Origin: JAJFUG01 sp964473155
GTDB taxonomy: Bacteria > Gemmatimonadota > Glassbacteria > GWA2-58-10
Direction of reading: 5' to 3'
Assembly: GCA_964473155.1 (NCBI GenBank)
Contig: CAYYNT010000020.1
Coordinates: forward strand, 1-61,872
Length of the DNA stretch: 61,872 bases
Under the pieces are notes generated by a model. The model was not told where the DNA came from and did no database searches. It worked only from the letters and a program-made list of their open reading frames with translations. How positions within the stretch are numbered: position 1 is the stretch's first letter; each line of letters starts with the position of its first letter. The position numbers were made by a program, and so were the translations under genes. Shown here piece by piece: positions 1 through 9,217 of this stretch.

Positions 1-98
1 AGACCGCCAAGGCCAGCGCCCTGATGGAGGACTCGCCCTCGCTGGTGGATGAGCGCGAGCTGCTGGAGCTGCATATCCGCCGTATAGTAAAGAAGTGA
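1..98 (+). CDS. 3' end of an unidentified gene
   Basis: The first 98 bases read as the last 31 codons of a plus-strand gene cut by the window edge (frame starting at base 3, TGA at 96-98). The visible tail is acidic then basic and ends in HIRRIVKK. It has no motif I can assign to a family. It precedes phoH by 200 bases with a hairpin in between, so it may be a separate transcription unit. Confidence 0.55.
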   Translation, partial: TAKASALMEDSPSLVDERELLELHIRRIVKK

Positions 99-108
99 TT
101 TCCCTGCG

Positions 109-144
109 CGCCCCGATGTCTTGAGAAAGTCAGGCATCGGGGCG
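109..144. other. Perfect 10-bp inverted repeat between the first gene and phoH
   Basis: CGCCCCGATG (109-118) pairs exactly with CATCGGGGCG (135-144) around a 16-base loop. No T-run follows on either strand, so it is not a standard intrinsic terminator. It could be an RNA hairpin that stabilises the 3' end of the upstream transcript. The rest of the 99-298 gap shows no convincing promoter. Confidence 0.4.
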
Positions 145-298
145 TGGAGTCTTCAAACGTTTGTGCCGGGCGGCTTGATATTGCCCGGAGATTATGTCAG
201 TATTCAGTATACAGTCGTGTTTTCTGTGCGCGGGTGGCCTCAGATGTGCAGGCGCAACCGGCGCATTCGGCAGCAACATCAGTGGAGTTTGTCACCAG

Positions 299-1315
299 AT
301 GGCGAAAAACAACAGCCGCATACACTCCACCCGCCGTATTCCGGTGGAGGGAGTGGACATGCTGACCCTGCTCGGACCGAACGACCAGAACCTGCACCTT
401 CTGGAAACGATGTTCGACTGCGAGGCTTATATCCGGGGTGAAGAGCTTATTCTTATAGGAGAGGAATCCGCGGTGCTCGACCTGGAGCGCACCGTGCGGC
501 GGATGATTGCGATGGTTCAGACCGGCAAGTCCTTTCAGGTGTCGGAGATCGGCGGTATCGCGCGCGAGGTGCGCGAGGGTCTGGTCAACCGCCAGGACCT
601 TTACGACAGCGAACAGGTGTACCTGGCCGGCAGCCGCAAGGTGGTCAAGCCGCGCGGGAGCGGGCAGCAGAAGTACCTGAAGATGGTGCAGGAGAACGAC
701 ATCGTAATCGGAATCGGTCCGGCTGGCACGGGCAAGACCTATCTGGCCGTGGCCGCGGCCATAGACGCGCTCAACAAGAAAAGAGTAAAGCGGATTATTC
801 TCTCGCGGCCCGCGGTGGAGGCGGGAGAGCGCCTGGGTTTCCTGCCCGGCGATATGCAGGAGAAGGTGGACCCCTATCTCCGTCCGCTGTACGATTCCCT
901 TCAGGATATGCTTCTTCCGGACACGCTCAGCCGCTACCTGAGTTCCGGAACAATCGAGATAGCGCCCATCGCTTTCATGCGCGGGCGCACCCTTCACGAT
1001 GCCTTCGTGATCCTGGACGAGGCGCAGAACGCCACCCGGATGCAGATGAAGATGTTCCTCACCCGGCTGGGGGTCAACTCCAAGGCCGTAATCACCGGGG
1101 ATAAAACCCAGATCGACCTTCCCAAACCTGAGATGAGCGGTTTATTGCAGGTAGAGGAGATTCTGAAGAGCATCGATGGGATCGAATTCGTCTATTTCAC
1201 GGAAGAGGATGTTGTCCGTCACCGTCTCGTCCAACGGATAATACACGCTTACCAGGAATCCGGGCAGGTGGATGAAGGGGCGGGCGATGGCGCCGGCGGG
1301 GATGACAGCCGTTAA
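299..1315 (+). CDS. phoH: PhoH-family ATPase (YbeZ-like)
   Basis: Predicted cytoplasmic PhoH/YbeZ NTPase, a family linked to RNA metabolism and ribosome maturation together with YbeY. Visible motifs are Walker A GPAGTGKT (about residues 140-147), the family signature RPAVEAGERLGFLPGD, and Walker B VILDEAQN (about 236-243). I chose ATG 299 because the N-terminus from there (RRIPVEGVDMLTLLGPND) lines up with E. coli YbeZ (EITLEPADNARLLSLCGP). An upstream in-frame start at 194 would add 35 Cys-rich residues unlike the family, and ATG 359 has a better ribosome site (GGAGG) but would cut the conserved start. The length of 338 residues is normal. It is followed 58 bases later by pgpH and then ybeY, the common phoH-pgpH-ybeY arrangement. 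Confidence 0.95.
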   Translation: MAKNNSRIHSTRRIPVEGVDMLTLLGPNDQNLHLLETMFDCEAYIRGEELILIGEESAVLDLERTVRRMIAMVQTGKSFQVSEIGGIAREVREGLVNRQDLYDSEQVYLAGSRKVVKPRGSGQQKYLKMVQENDIVIGIGPAGTGKTYLAVAAAIDALNKKRVKRIILSRPAVEAGERLGFLPGDMQEKVDPYLRPLYDSLQDMLLPDTLSRYLSSGTIEIAPIAFMRGRTLHDAFVILDEAQNATRMQMKMFLTRLGVNSKAVITGDKTQIDLPKPEMSGLLQVEEILKSIDGIEFVYFTEEDVVRHRLVQRIIHAYQESGQVDEGAGDGAGGDDSR

Positions 1316-1373
1316 ATGCTTTTCATTTTGAACGATATAAAGTTATCACCGGAATTCTGTCTGGAGCCGGGTT

Positions 1374-3824
1374 TTGCGATCGATAAAGGGAAAAGTAAGT
1401 TTTTATCTGCATAGGACCGCCCGCCGGTTAAAGGATGGATCGAGCGCCTATATTGAGCGTCTGAAGCGTCCATCGCTGCATCACGGAGTGCGGTTTTTTC
1501 TGCCCGTGCTGCTGGCCTGGGGAGCGCTTTTTCTGACCCCCGCCCGTGAAATTCCCGATCCGTTTGTCGATATCGCGGCGGGACGAGTCGCCGACCGGGA
1601 CATTATCGCTCCCTTCGATTTCCAGGTGTTCAAAAGCGCGGAGGAGCTTCAGCGCGAGCGTCAGAAGGCCGCCGCCGAGGTCCTGCCGGTCCTGGAGTTC
1701 CATCCGGAAGTGAAGGAACAGGTGCTTGACCGTATCCTCGACTTTTTCAACGCTCTGAACCGAATCTCCCATGATCCGGAACTCGCGCGCCGTCTTCCAC
1801 GCTGGGAGGATTTCAACCGTCAGGCCGCTTCGGGCAGTCGCGGCGGCTTCAAGGTCCATCCTCGTATTCTCCGCGCTCTCTACGCGATCGATTCGCTTCT
1901 GTCCCTCTCCGATGACGAGATAGTATACCTGCTGGATCCCGACTGCGCCCGTTTCCTGCGCAACAGCCTGAAGGATTTCGTCGTGTTCCGCCTCCGCGAG
2001 GGTCTGATCGGAAGGGAGACGCTGTCGTTTCTGGATGGAGATTTCGTTGTGCTGCGCCGGGAGGGCGCCGAGAACCTGATACAGAAGAGCGAGCTGACGA
2101 CTCTCCGCCAGGTGGTGGACCTGGCGCGCGCCGAGACAGTGGACCACCGGTATCCCGAGATCAGCCGGAACCTGTTTATCGGTATGCTCAGCCGTTTCAT
2201 GCAGCCGAACATAAGCTATAACCGCGAGGAGACGGAAAACCTGCGCTATCTGGCCACCCAGCGGGTCAAACCCACCCGCGATCAGACGGTCCTGCGGGGC
2301 GAGAAGATCGTAGGCCGCGGCGAGAGAGTGACTGAGCAGCACCTGGAGCGTCTCGAAAACCTGAAAAACCAGTTGGCCGCCAACCAGAGCGAGTCAGGAG
2401 ACATGGAGCAGGTTCGGCGGGATGCTGGCATGTACCTGATTTACCTTGTCCTGCTGCTGCCGCTCTGGATATATCTTCTGCTTCATCGTCCGGATGTATA
2501 TGGCCGTCTTTCGCCGATGCTTATCATTTCTCTGACTTTTCTTATCGTGCTTGGTTTTTCCAACCTGGTGTTGAGGAATGCAGACCTGCCGGTCTACCTG
2601 ATCCCTGTTTCGATCGCCCCGTTGCTCCTGGCTTATCTGATTGATGATCAGGTCGGGATTGCGGCGATGGTCAGCCTGTCGCTGATGACCGGGGTGCAGG
2701 CCGGTTTTTCGATCTATGTCACGCTTTTCAGTCTTGCCGGAGGGGTGGCCGCGGCGATAAGCGTCCGGCGCGTGAAGAGCCGCAAAGGGCAGTATCTTTC
2801 AATCCTTTATATCTCGGCAGCCGCCCTGCTGGCCATTTTCAGCATAGATTTCCTGTTCCGCGGAGAAAGTCTGGCCAATGTAACGGCCAATCTGGGCTGG
2901 GCCACTGTAAACGCGTTTCTGTCCACGATGATCACGATAGGCTTGCTGCCGTTGATGGAAATATTATTCAAAGTGACCAGCAATTTCACGCTGCTCGAAT
3001 TGAGCGACCTTAACCGGCCGCTGCTCAAACGTCTGGCCATAGAGGCTCCCGGCACGTACCACCATTCGATAATCCTGGGAAACCTGGCCGAGGCAGCCGC
3101 GGCCGGAATCGGCGCGAATCCGGTCTTCGCGCGCGTGGCGGCGTATTACCACGATATCGGCAAGCTGAGGCAGCCGCAGTATTTCGTGGAGAACCAGGGA
3201 GGCCGGGAAAACCCGCACAACAAGCTCAGCCCCAAGATGAGCAGCCTGATCATCTCGAACCATGTCAAGGAGGGTGTTGAGCTGGCCCGCGCCGCGCGCC
3301 TGCCGGAGTGTATCATCGACGTCATCCGCCAGCACCACGGCAAAACGCACATTTCTTTCTTCTACAGCAAGGAAAAAGAGCGCAACCCGGAAACCCGTCT
3401 GCACGAGCATGATTTCTGCTACTCCGGCCCGAAGCCCCTGACCCGCGAGGCCGCGATAATCATGCTTGCCGACTCGGTTGAATCGGCTTCCCGCACTCTG
3501 AGCGAGCCGACTGTCAGCCGGATCAAGGGACTGGTCAGGAAAATAATCGACTCCAAGCTGCGGGATGGGCAGTTGGAAATGACAGGCCTGACATTTAAAG
3601 ACCTGACCTGCATTGGCGAGGAATTTATCCCCATTCTGATCGGTGTGCATCATCAGAGGATCGAGTACCCTGAGAAGGGGAGACAGGAAGATGCCAGGAC
3701 CAGAACGAGCACCGGGCGGACCAGAAATCAGGCTAAGCCGGACGGTGCGAGAGCCGCTCGAAAGACTGTATCCGGCTCTCAGAACGATGATGTCGTCCCT
3801 GGTGAGCTCTCACCGGAAGCCTGA
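1374..3824 (+). CDS. pgpH: 7TM-HD cyclic-di-AMP phosphodiesterase, PgpH type
   Basis: Membrane phosphohydrolase of the YqfF/PgpH family, whose characterised members hydrolyse c-di-AMP. A first hydrophobic segment (about residues 40-56) is followed by a long extracytoplasmic 7TMR-HDED region (about 60-345). A bundle of membrane segments (about 353-535) precedes a cytosolic HD domain with HH 563-564, HD 593-594 (YYHDIGKLRQP), NH near 637 and QHH near 662, the expected metal ligands. The start is TTG at 1374, supported by GGAG at 1363-1366; no ATG is available near the N-terminus. The last ~45 residues are Arg/Lys/Thr-rich, unlike the family, and overlap ybeY out of frame by 134 bases. Confidence 0.93.
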   Translation: MRSIKGKVSFYLHRTARRLKDGSSAYIERLKRPSLHHGVRFFLPVLLAWGALFLTPAREIPDPFVDIAAGRVADRDIIAPFDFQVFKSAEELQRERQKAAAEVLPVLEFHPEVKEQVLDRILDFFNALNRISHDPELARRLPRWEDFNRQAASGSRGGFKVHPRILRALYAIDSLLSLSDDEIVYLLDPDCARFLRNSLKDFVVFRLREGLIGRETLSFLDGDFVVLRREGAENLIQKSELTTLRQVVDLARAETVDHRYPEISRNLFIGMLSRFMQPNISYNREETENLRYLATQRVKPTRDQTVLRGEKIVGRGERVTEQHLERLENLKNQLAANQSESGDMEQVRRDAGMYLIYLVLLLPLWIYLLLHRPDVYGRLSPMLIISLTFLIVLGFSNLVLRNADLPVYLIPVSIAPLLLAYLIDDQVGIAAMVSLSLMTGVQAGFSIYVTLFSLAGGVAAAISVRRVKSRKGQYLSILYISAAALLAIFSIDFLFRGESLANVTANLGWATVNAFLSTMITIGLLPLMEILFKVTSNFTLLELSDLNRPLLKRLAIEAPGTYHHSIILGNLAEAAAAGIGANPVFARVAAYYHDIGKLRQPQYFVENQGGRENPHNKLSPKMSSLIISNHVKEGVELARAARLPECIIDVIRQHHGKTHISFFYSKEKERNPETRLHEHDFCYSGPKPLTREAAIIMLADSVESASRTLSEPTVSRIKGLVRKIIDSKLRDGQLEMTGLTFKDLTCIGEEFIPILIGVHHQRIEYPEKGRQEDARTRTSTGRTRNQAKPDGARAARKTVSGSQNDDVVPGELSPEA

Positions 3825-4164
3825 GGCCGAGATATCCCTCACCTTCGTCGGCCGGAGCCTGATACGGCGCCTCAACAGCGAGCATCTGGGGCATGACTAT
3901 GTGACCGATGTCATCTCGTTCAGCCTGTCTGAACCGGATGAGGCCGTGCTGGTCGGGGACATATATGTCTGCGTGCCGCGGGCGGCCCAGCAGGCGGCCT
4001 GGTATGGAGCGTCCGTGGATGAGGAACTGGCCCGGCTTGCGGCCCACGGGACTCTGCACCTTCTGGGATACGACCATGAACAGGATGAGGATGCCGCTCG
4101 GATGAGCGAACTGCAGGAGAAATGCGTAAAAAGTTTCCTGTCCGGGCGGTACGGCCGGGTTTGA
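3691..4164 (+). CDS. ybeY: Endoribonuclease YbeY
   Basis: Metal-dependent endoribonuclease involved in 16S rRNA 3' maturation and ribosome quality control. The zinc-binding signature HGTLHLLGYDH is intact, with His at about residues 119, 123 and 129 of 157. I chose ATG 3691, preceded by a purine-rich GGGGAGACAGGAAG ribosome site; this gives the family's usual ~45-residue lead before the first strand (EISLTF). The 5' part overlaps the pgpH 3' end in another frame, so translation is probably coupled. Upstream phoH is its common partner. Confidence 0.94.
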   Translation: MPGPERAPGGPEIRLSRTVREPLERLYPALRTMMSSLVSSHRKPEAEISLTFVGRSLIRRLNSEHLGHDYVTDVISFSLSEPDEAVLVGDIYVCVPRAAQQAAWYGASVDEELARLAAHGTLHLLGYDHEQDEDAARMSELQEKCVKSFLSGRYGRV

Positions 4165-4193
4165 GATGGCCGGAGACAGTGTCGAGCTTTTTA

Positions 4194-4222
4194 TTTAAAA
4201 ACCGCGGGATTGAGAATATAAT
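4194..4222 (+). promoter_or_regulatory. Candidate sigma-70 promoter before the CorC-like genes
   Basis: TTTAAA (4194-4199), a 17-base spacer, then a perfect TATAAT (4217-4222), in the 145-base gap after ybeY. The -35 matches only 4 of 6. It would drive the two CBS membrane proteins and mgtE separately from phoH-ybeY. Confidence 0.45.
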
Positions 4223-4309
4223 TGTATTAGGACCGATGTGACCGGATCCCGTCCTTCTGATCGTTTGGATGTTCTACGCTCGGTTTGAGGATTATTAGAG
4301 GTAGCCGGA

Positions 4310-5623
4310 ATGGAAGTGTACTTTCTGATAGCGTTTCCTCTGCTGATTATGCTTTCGGCCATGTTCAGTTGCGCGGAAACCTCATTTTTCAGCCTGTCGA
4401 ACTTCGAGCTTTCCCAGCTCGAGGAGGAACAGCCTGTGCGGGGGCGTCTGGTCCGCCGTTTGCTGGAGGATCAGGACTTTCTGCTCAACGGTATACTGCT
4501 GGGAAACAATCTGGTCAATATCTGCGCCACGGCTGTAGCTACTATTTTTCTGCACCGCTGGGGACTCAGTCTCGGATTAAGCGAACAATTCATATACCTG
4601 ATGGATATCGCCGGGATGACTCTTGTCCTTCTGGTTCTTGGAGAGATCGGCCCGAAAGTCATTGCCATCAGCGCGGCGCGAAAGCTGGCGCCAAGATTGG
4701 CGAGGCCGATGTCGGCATGGCTTTCCCTGGCCCGTCCGCTGATCCGTCTGCTCGCCCTGTTGAGCGGTTGGGTAAGACGGCTGGCAGTTCACAGGGAACA
4801 GGACCGCCAGCTTCTGGAGGACGAGCTCAAGCTGATGGTCGACATGACCGCCGAACAGGGAGGGCTGGAGCAGGAGGAAAAACAGATCATCCATAATATT
4901 TTTGAGCTCAGCCAGACCACGGTTCGGGAAATAATGGTGCCGCGAACCGACATGATCGGCATCCCGGTTGACATTCCACTTCCCGAGGTCGTAAAGATAG
5001 TGGAGGAAAGCGGGCATTCGCGTTTCCCTCTGTTCCAGGATGATCTGGATAATATCGTGGGTATCCTCTATACAAAAGACCTGTTGGGGCCGCTGTATGA
5101 AAGCTCGCCCGAGGGGACTCCCCTGACCGGGCTGGCTCATGAGGTCTGCTACGTTCCGGAAACAAAATCATGCAGCGATATGCTTCAGGAATTCCAGAAA
5201 CGCGGCATGTATCTGGCGATTGTCGTGGATGAATACGGCGGAACGGAAGGGATGGTGACTGTAGAGGACGTGATGGAGGAGATAATCGGCGAGATACAGG
5301 ATGAGCACGACACAGAGGAGCCGATGTTCGGTCAGGAAGGCCCGGGCCGCTATCTGGTGGACGGACTGATGAATATCGATGACCTTTCGGAGGAACTGGG
5401 AGTGGACCTGCATGGCGAAGGCTATGAAAGCCTGGGCGGTTTTATCCTCTCCCGGTTCGGACGCCTGCCCCATCCGGGTGAATCGTTCGATGAGCAGGGA
5501 TATCGTTTCGTTGTTTCCAAGCTTTCAAGACGCAGAATTATAAAGGTCAGGATTATACGGTTGACGCCAGCAAAAAATCCTCTGCCGGAAGAGGACGGGG
5601 CCGGCGGAATAAACAGCCGTTAA
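4310..5623 (+). CDS. CorC/HlyC-like membrane protein with CBS pair (copy 1)
   Basis: CNNM/CorC-HlyC (TlyC) family protein of 437 residues. A DUF21 membrane domain (about residues 1-180; starts MEVYFLIAFPLLIML and contains GNNLVNICATA) is followed by two CBS motifs (about 205-325; EIMVPRTDMIGIP and VVDEYGGTEGMVTVEDVMEEI). A C-terminal CorC_HlyC domain (about 335-425; GESFDEQGYRF) ends it. The family is associated with Mg2+/Co2+ export or sensing; older 'hemolysin' labels are not evidence of toxin activity. It sits 17 bases upstream of a paralogue and near mgtE, supporting a divalent-cation role. Confidence 0.88.
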   Translation: MEVYFLIAFPLLIMLSAMFSCAETSFFSLSNFELSQLEEEQPVRGRLVRRLLEDQDFLLNGILLGNNLVNICATAVATIFLHRWGLSLGLSEQFIYLMDIAGMTLVLLVLGEIGPKVIAISAARKLAPRLARPMSAWLSLARPLIRLLALLSGWVRRLAVHREQDRQLLEDELKLMVDMTAEQGGLEQEEKQIIHNIFELSQTTVREIMVPRTDMIGIPVDIPLPEVVKIVEESGHSRFPLFQDDLDNIVGILYTKDLLGPLYESSPEGTPLTGLAHEVCYVPETKSCSDMLQEFQKRGMYLAIVVDEYGGTEGMVTVEDVMEEIIGEIQDEHDTEEPMFGQEGPGRYLVDGLMNIDDLSEELGVDLHGEGYESLGGFILSRFGRLPHPGESFDEQGYRFVVSKLSRRRIIKVRIIRLTPAKNPLPEEDGAGGINSR

Positions 5624-5640
5624 CTTAGCCAGAGGGCGAT

Positions 5641-6960
5641 GTGGACGCAGAACAATGGCTTCTGCTTCTGACGCTGATGGGCAGCGCTTTTTTCAGCGGC
5701 ACTGAAACAGCTTTGATCTCGATCAACAAGATCAAGCTCCAGAGCTGGCTGGAAAGAAGTGGAACGACAGGCTGGCTGGCGCGGATTTTCAACGCCAGAC
5801 CGGGTGACATATTGTCCACTCTGCTGGTCGGGAACAACGTTGTCAACATTCTGGCCACGGTGTTGATTTCAGACATGGTGTTCGAATGGTTCCCCGCGGA
5901 CACAGAGCATTCACCCGCTGTTTCCGCGTTACTGATTCCGTTGATAGTCACTCCTCCGATTCTGCTCTTCGGGGAGATATTGCCCAAGAGCCTGGCGCGC
6001 GAACATTCCATCAGGCTGTTTCCGGTTCTGGCGGCGCCGCTCTGGGGGTTCTACCATCTGCTGCTGCCGGTGAACCGCGTGGTGCACAGGTGTGTTGTGA
6101 TAATGCTAAAACTGGTTGGCGTATCCAGTCCCGGTGAAGAGCAGATTTTCACTCGCAAGAATATCCAGCGCGTGCTGATGGAGAGCGAGCGCGAGGGAGT
6201 GCTGCACAAGGAGGAGAGCAGCTACATTTCCGGAGTGTTCGATTTCAGCGAGACCATGGCGCGCGAGATAATGACCCCGCGCACGGATCTGGTGGCGATC
6301 AGACGGGACGCCACGGCTGTCGAGGCGGCGGAAAAGATGAGCGAGAGTTATTTCTCGCGCATACCGGTTTACGAGGGCACTCTCGATCACATTATCGGCA
6401 TGGTGCACGTGGTGGACCTTGTGCGCAGTGGTCCGGTCAGTCCTCCGGTCGTGCATCCGGTGATTTTTACTCCGGAAACGCGCAAATGCGACAGCCTGCT
6501 GTATGAGATGCGCCAGAAAAGGATTCATCTGGCCGTGGTGCTCGATGAATACGGCGGGACAGCCGGGATAGTGACCCTGGAAGACCTGCTGGAGGAACTG
6601 GTGGGAGACATACGGGACGTGCACGACAAGCGGAGCGCACTGGTCACGGTGGGCCGCGACCGCAGCCTGATAGTCAGCGGAAGCACCCGGTTCGAGGACC
6701 TGGAGGACAGGATAGAACTTCCTGAGACGGATCATGAAGTCGAAACCATAGCCGGTCTGCTGATGGCCGAACTGGGCCGGATTCCCGAGACAGGCGAAAA
6801 ATTCCAGCTTGGGACGATACGAATTACCGTGCTGGAAGCCTCTGCCAAACGGATCGAGCGCCTCGAACTGAAACAGATGCATGACGACAGCAAACCGGAC
6901 AAAGAGAGCAACGGCTTCGGGCGAGCGCATATCCGCCGCATAAATGAAAGAGGAGAATGA
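5641..6960 (+). CDS. CorC/HlyC-like membrane protein with CBS pair (copy 2)
   Basis: A second CNNM/CorC-HlyC family protein of 439 residues with the same order as its neighbour. The DUF21 membrane domain carries SAFFSGTETALISINK, GNNVVNILATV and LLFGEILPKSLA. The CBS pair carries EIMTPRTDLVAI and LDEYGGTAGIVTLEDLLEELVG, and a C-terminal CorC_HlyC domain follows. The start is GTG 5641 with AGAGGG just upstream. The 3' end overlaps the start of the mgtE frame, which implies co-translation. The two copies are clearly diverged paralogues, not a recent duplication. Confidence 0.87.
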   Translation: MDAEQWLLLLTLMGSAFFSGTETALISINKIKLQSWLERSGTTGWLARIFNARPGDILSTLLVGNNVVNILATVLISDMVFEWFPADTEHSPAVSALLIPLIVTPPILLFGEILPKSLAREHSIRLFPVLAAPLWGFYHLLLPVNRVVHRCVVIMLKLVGVSSPGEEQIFTRKNIQRVLMESEREGVLHKEESSYISGVFDFSETMAREIMTPRTDLVAIRRDATAVEAAEKMSESYFSRIPVYEGTLDHIIGMVHVVDLVRSGPVSPPVVHPVIFTPETRKCDSLLYEMRQKRIHLAVVLDEYGGTAGIVTLEDLLEELVGDIRDVHDKRSALVTVGRDRSLIVSGSTRFEDLEDRIELPETDHEVETIAGLLMAELGRIPETGEKFQLGTIRITVLEASAKRIERLELKQMHDDSKPDKESNGFGRAHIRRINERGE

Positions 6961-8356
6961 CAGGTTGAGCGAAGACAGAGACATCGACCGTCAGGAAAAG
7001 CCTGCCGATGGACAGATGCCGCAGCCGCTCTCGCTCGATGAGGTTCGGGAGATGCTCGATGCGGGCGTAGAGGGTCATGCGCGCCTGGTCGAGGAAGTGC
7101 AGTCCGAGCACCCGGCCGATCTGGCGGACCTGGTCGAACGGATGGACGGGGATGAACGCCGGGTATTCTTCAACCTGCTGCCGGTCGAGATTGCGTCCGA
7201 AACCCTGGCCGAAACCAGCGAAGAGAACCAGGAGGAACTGATCCGGAACCTGGATGACCAGGCCCTCCAGGAACTGTTCGAGGAGTTGAGCGATGATGAC
7301 GCCACAGATATCGTCCAGGAACTCTCCGAAAAGGAAGCCGCCCGCGTCCTCAGCGTAATCGACAAGGAGGACCGCGAGGACATCCAGACCCTGATGACTT
7401 ATGCCGATGACACCGCCGGCGGCGTGATGACCGGCGAGCTGGTCTCGGTCGATACCGGAAGCACTGCCGCCGAGGCTATCGAAAAGGTCAGAAATCAGGG
7501 CCGGGAAATCCAGTTTTTTACGGTGTATGTTGTCGATGGCGAAAACAAGCTGTGCGGCACCCTCTCTACCACGGAGCTTATCCTGGCCGATCCGCAGGCG
7601 CGTATCGCCGATATCATGGACACGGATATTGTCAGCGTGCCGCCCGAGATGGATCAGGAGCAGGTGGCGCGCCTGCTGTCGCGTTACAATCAGGTGTCGA
7701 TAGCGGTGGTGGACAGTCAGGGACATCTGCTGGGCCGGGTGACGGTGGATGACGTGATCGACATCCTGGAAGAGGAGGCCACCGAGGACATTTTCCGCAT
7801 GAGCGGCGTCAACGAGGAGGAAAGCGTCGAGAAACTGGGAGTGTTCCAGTCTGTCCGTTTCCGTCTTCCCTGGCTCGTGCTGAATCTCTGTTTCACTTTC
7901 ATCTCCGCTCATATCATCAAGCTTTTTATCGGAGTGCTGGAACGGGAGGTCATCCTGGCGATGTTCCTTCCCGTGGTCGCTGGAATCGGCGGCAACACCA
8001 GCACTCAGAGCCTGGCTGTGACCCTGCGCCGCCTTATCCTGCACGAGATGGAAGGGCGCAGGAAAGTGGTGATTTTCAGCGAAGCGGCGGTAGCCCTCCT
8101 GAACGGGCTGGTGATCAGCCTGCTGATCGCGCTGGTGGTCTGGTTCACCGAATCAAACATGGAGCTTGCGCTGATAGTGGGCACGGCAGCCTGGATAGCG
8201 ATGACAGCGGCAGGCATCCTCGGAGCAGTGTGGCCGATCCTTCTGCGCAGTCTTGGATTTGACCCTGCCGTATCCTCCACGTTCATCACCAACATTACGG
8301 ATATACTCAGTTTCTTCCTGATACTCGGCCTGAGCGCCCTGCTGCTGCTGGGCTGA
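6944..8356 (+). CDS. mgtE: Magnesium transporter MgtE
   Basis: MgtE-family Mg2+ channel of 470 residues. An N-terminal acidic MgtE_N domain (about 20-140; LPVEIASETLAE, ELSDDDATDIVQEL) is followed by a CBS pair (about 140-260; AGGVMTGELVSV, IADIMDTDIVSVP). Five membrane segments make up the C-terminal third (about 300-470), including the pore-region signature GGNTSTQSLAVTLR. ATG 6944 lacks a ribosome site; TTG 6965 has AGGAG at 6951-6955 nine bases upstream and may be the true start. It overlaps the preceding CorC-like gene. Confidence 0.93.
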   Translation: MKEENDRLSEDRDIDRQEKPADGQMPQPLSLDEVREMLDAGVEGHARLVEEVQSEHPADLADLVERMDGDERRVFFNLLPVEIASETLAETSEENQEELIRNLDDQALQELFEELSDDDATDIVQELSEKEAARVLSVIDKEDREDIQTLMTYADDTAGGVMTGELVSVDTGSTAAEAIEKVRNQGREIQFFTVYVVDGENKLCGTLSTTELILADPQARIADIMDTDIVSVPPEMDQEQVARLLSRYNQVSIAVVDSQGHLLGRVTVDDVIDILEEEATEDIFRMSGVNEEESVEKLGVFQSVRFRLPWLVLNLCFTFISAHIIKLFIGVLEREVILAMFLPVVAGIGGNTSTQSLAVTLRRLILHEMEGRRKVVIFSEAAVALLNGLVISLLIALVVWFTESNMELALIVGTAAWIAMTAAGILGAVWPILLRSLGFDPAVSSTFITNITDILSFFLILGLSALLLLG

Positions 8357-8388
8357 GGATTCTGGCTGAGATTCGCGGAAGGCAGGCC

Positions 8389-9201
8389 ATGCAGCCGCTC
8401 AAACAGGAAGCCATAGTGCTCGGTGGAGTGGATTACAGCGACACCAGCCGGGTGATCTGGGTCCTGACTCCGGAGTCAGGACGTCAGAGCCTGATGGTTA
8501 AAGGCGCGCGCAGGCCGAAAAGCAAATTCCAGGGCTGTCTCGAAACATTCAGCCGCGTGCGGCTTATCTATCGCAAAGCCGCCCGGGGGGCGTTGCCTAC
8601 ATTACGTGAGGCAGACCTTGTGGTCCAGTGGATCGGTATCCGGGAGAGCCTGGAGGCTTTTTTCGCCGCCTCGGAGGCAGTCGAGGCGGTAAAGACAGTC
8701 AGCGAGCCGGACCAGGAGAGCAGCGCGCTTTTCAGCCTTCTGGATGAGTTTCTCGCTCTCTGTGACAGACATGGCCGCGAGCGGGAGTTCCTTCGTCTGG
8801 CGCGCCTGGCTTTCCGCTGGCGGCTGACAGCGGTGCTGGGGATCGAGCCACGGCTTCTGGAATGCATTCGTTGCGGTAAACCGCACGAGCGTCGCGCCCG
8901 TTACCGCTTCGTGATCTCCGAGGGCGGCATCCTCTGCCCGGATTGCGAGGGCCTGCGCTCCGACCCTGATCATACGCCCGTGGGGGGGCTGGACTACAGC
9001 GGCCTCAGGTTTCTTTATCGCTGTCTGCTGCGCCTGCCCTCAGGGCCGGAGGACCTGTATCCTCTGGGCAACGGAAGCCTGAAAGAACTCGAACGGCTTG
9101 TCCGGCGGTATTTCACTTATCATATGAACGATCTCCCGTCCTTCCAGGGCGGTCTGCCCTGGGATGCCCCGGGTCCGGAGAAGGACAGCTATACGGAATG
9201 A
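8389..9201 (+). CDS. recO: DNA repair protein RecO
   Basis: RecO recombination mediator (270 residues), which with RecR loads RecA onto SSB-coated single-stranded DNA. The N-terminal OB fold is recognisable (EAIVLGGVDYSDTSRVIWVLT, then GARRPKSKFQG). A helical region follows, with a C-terminal zinc finger from two CxxC pairs (ECIRCGK and CPDCEG, about residues 160-190). A good ribosome site (GGAAGG) precedes ATG 8389. Its location in a phoH-ybeY neighbourhood is conserved in many bacteria. Confidence 0.92.
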   Translation: MQPLKQEAIVLGGVDYSDTSRVIWVLTPESGRQSLMVKGARRPKSKFQGCLETFSRVRLIYRKAARGALPTLREADLVVQWIGIRESLEAFFAASEAVEAVKTVSEPDQESSALFSLLDEFLALCDRHGREREFLRLARLAFRWRLTAVLGIEPRLLECIRCGKPHERRARYRFVISEGGILCPDCEGLRSDPDHTPVGGLDYSGLRFLYRCLLRLPSGPEDLYPLGNGSLKELERLVRRYFTYHMNDLPSFQGGLPWDAPGPEKDSYTE

Positions 9202-9217
9202 GTTACAGGAGGCAGGA

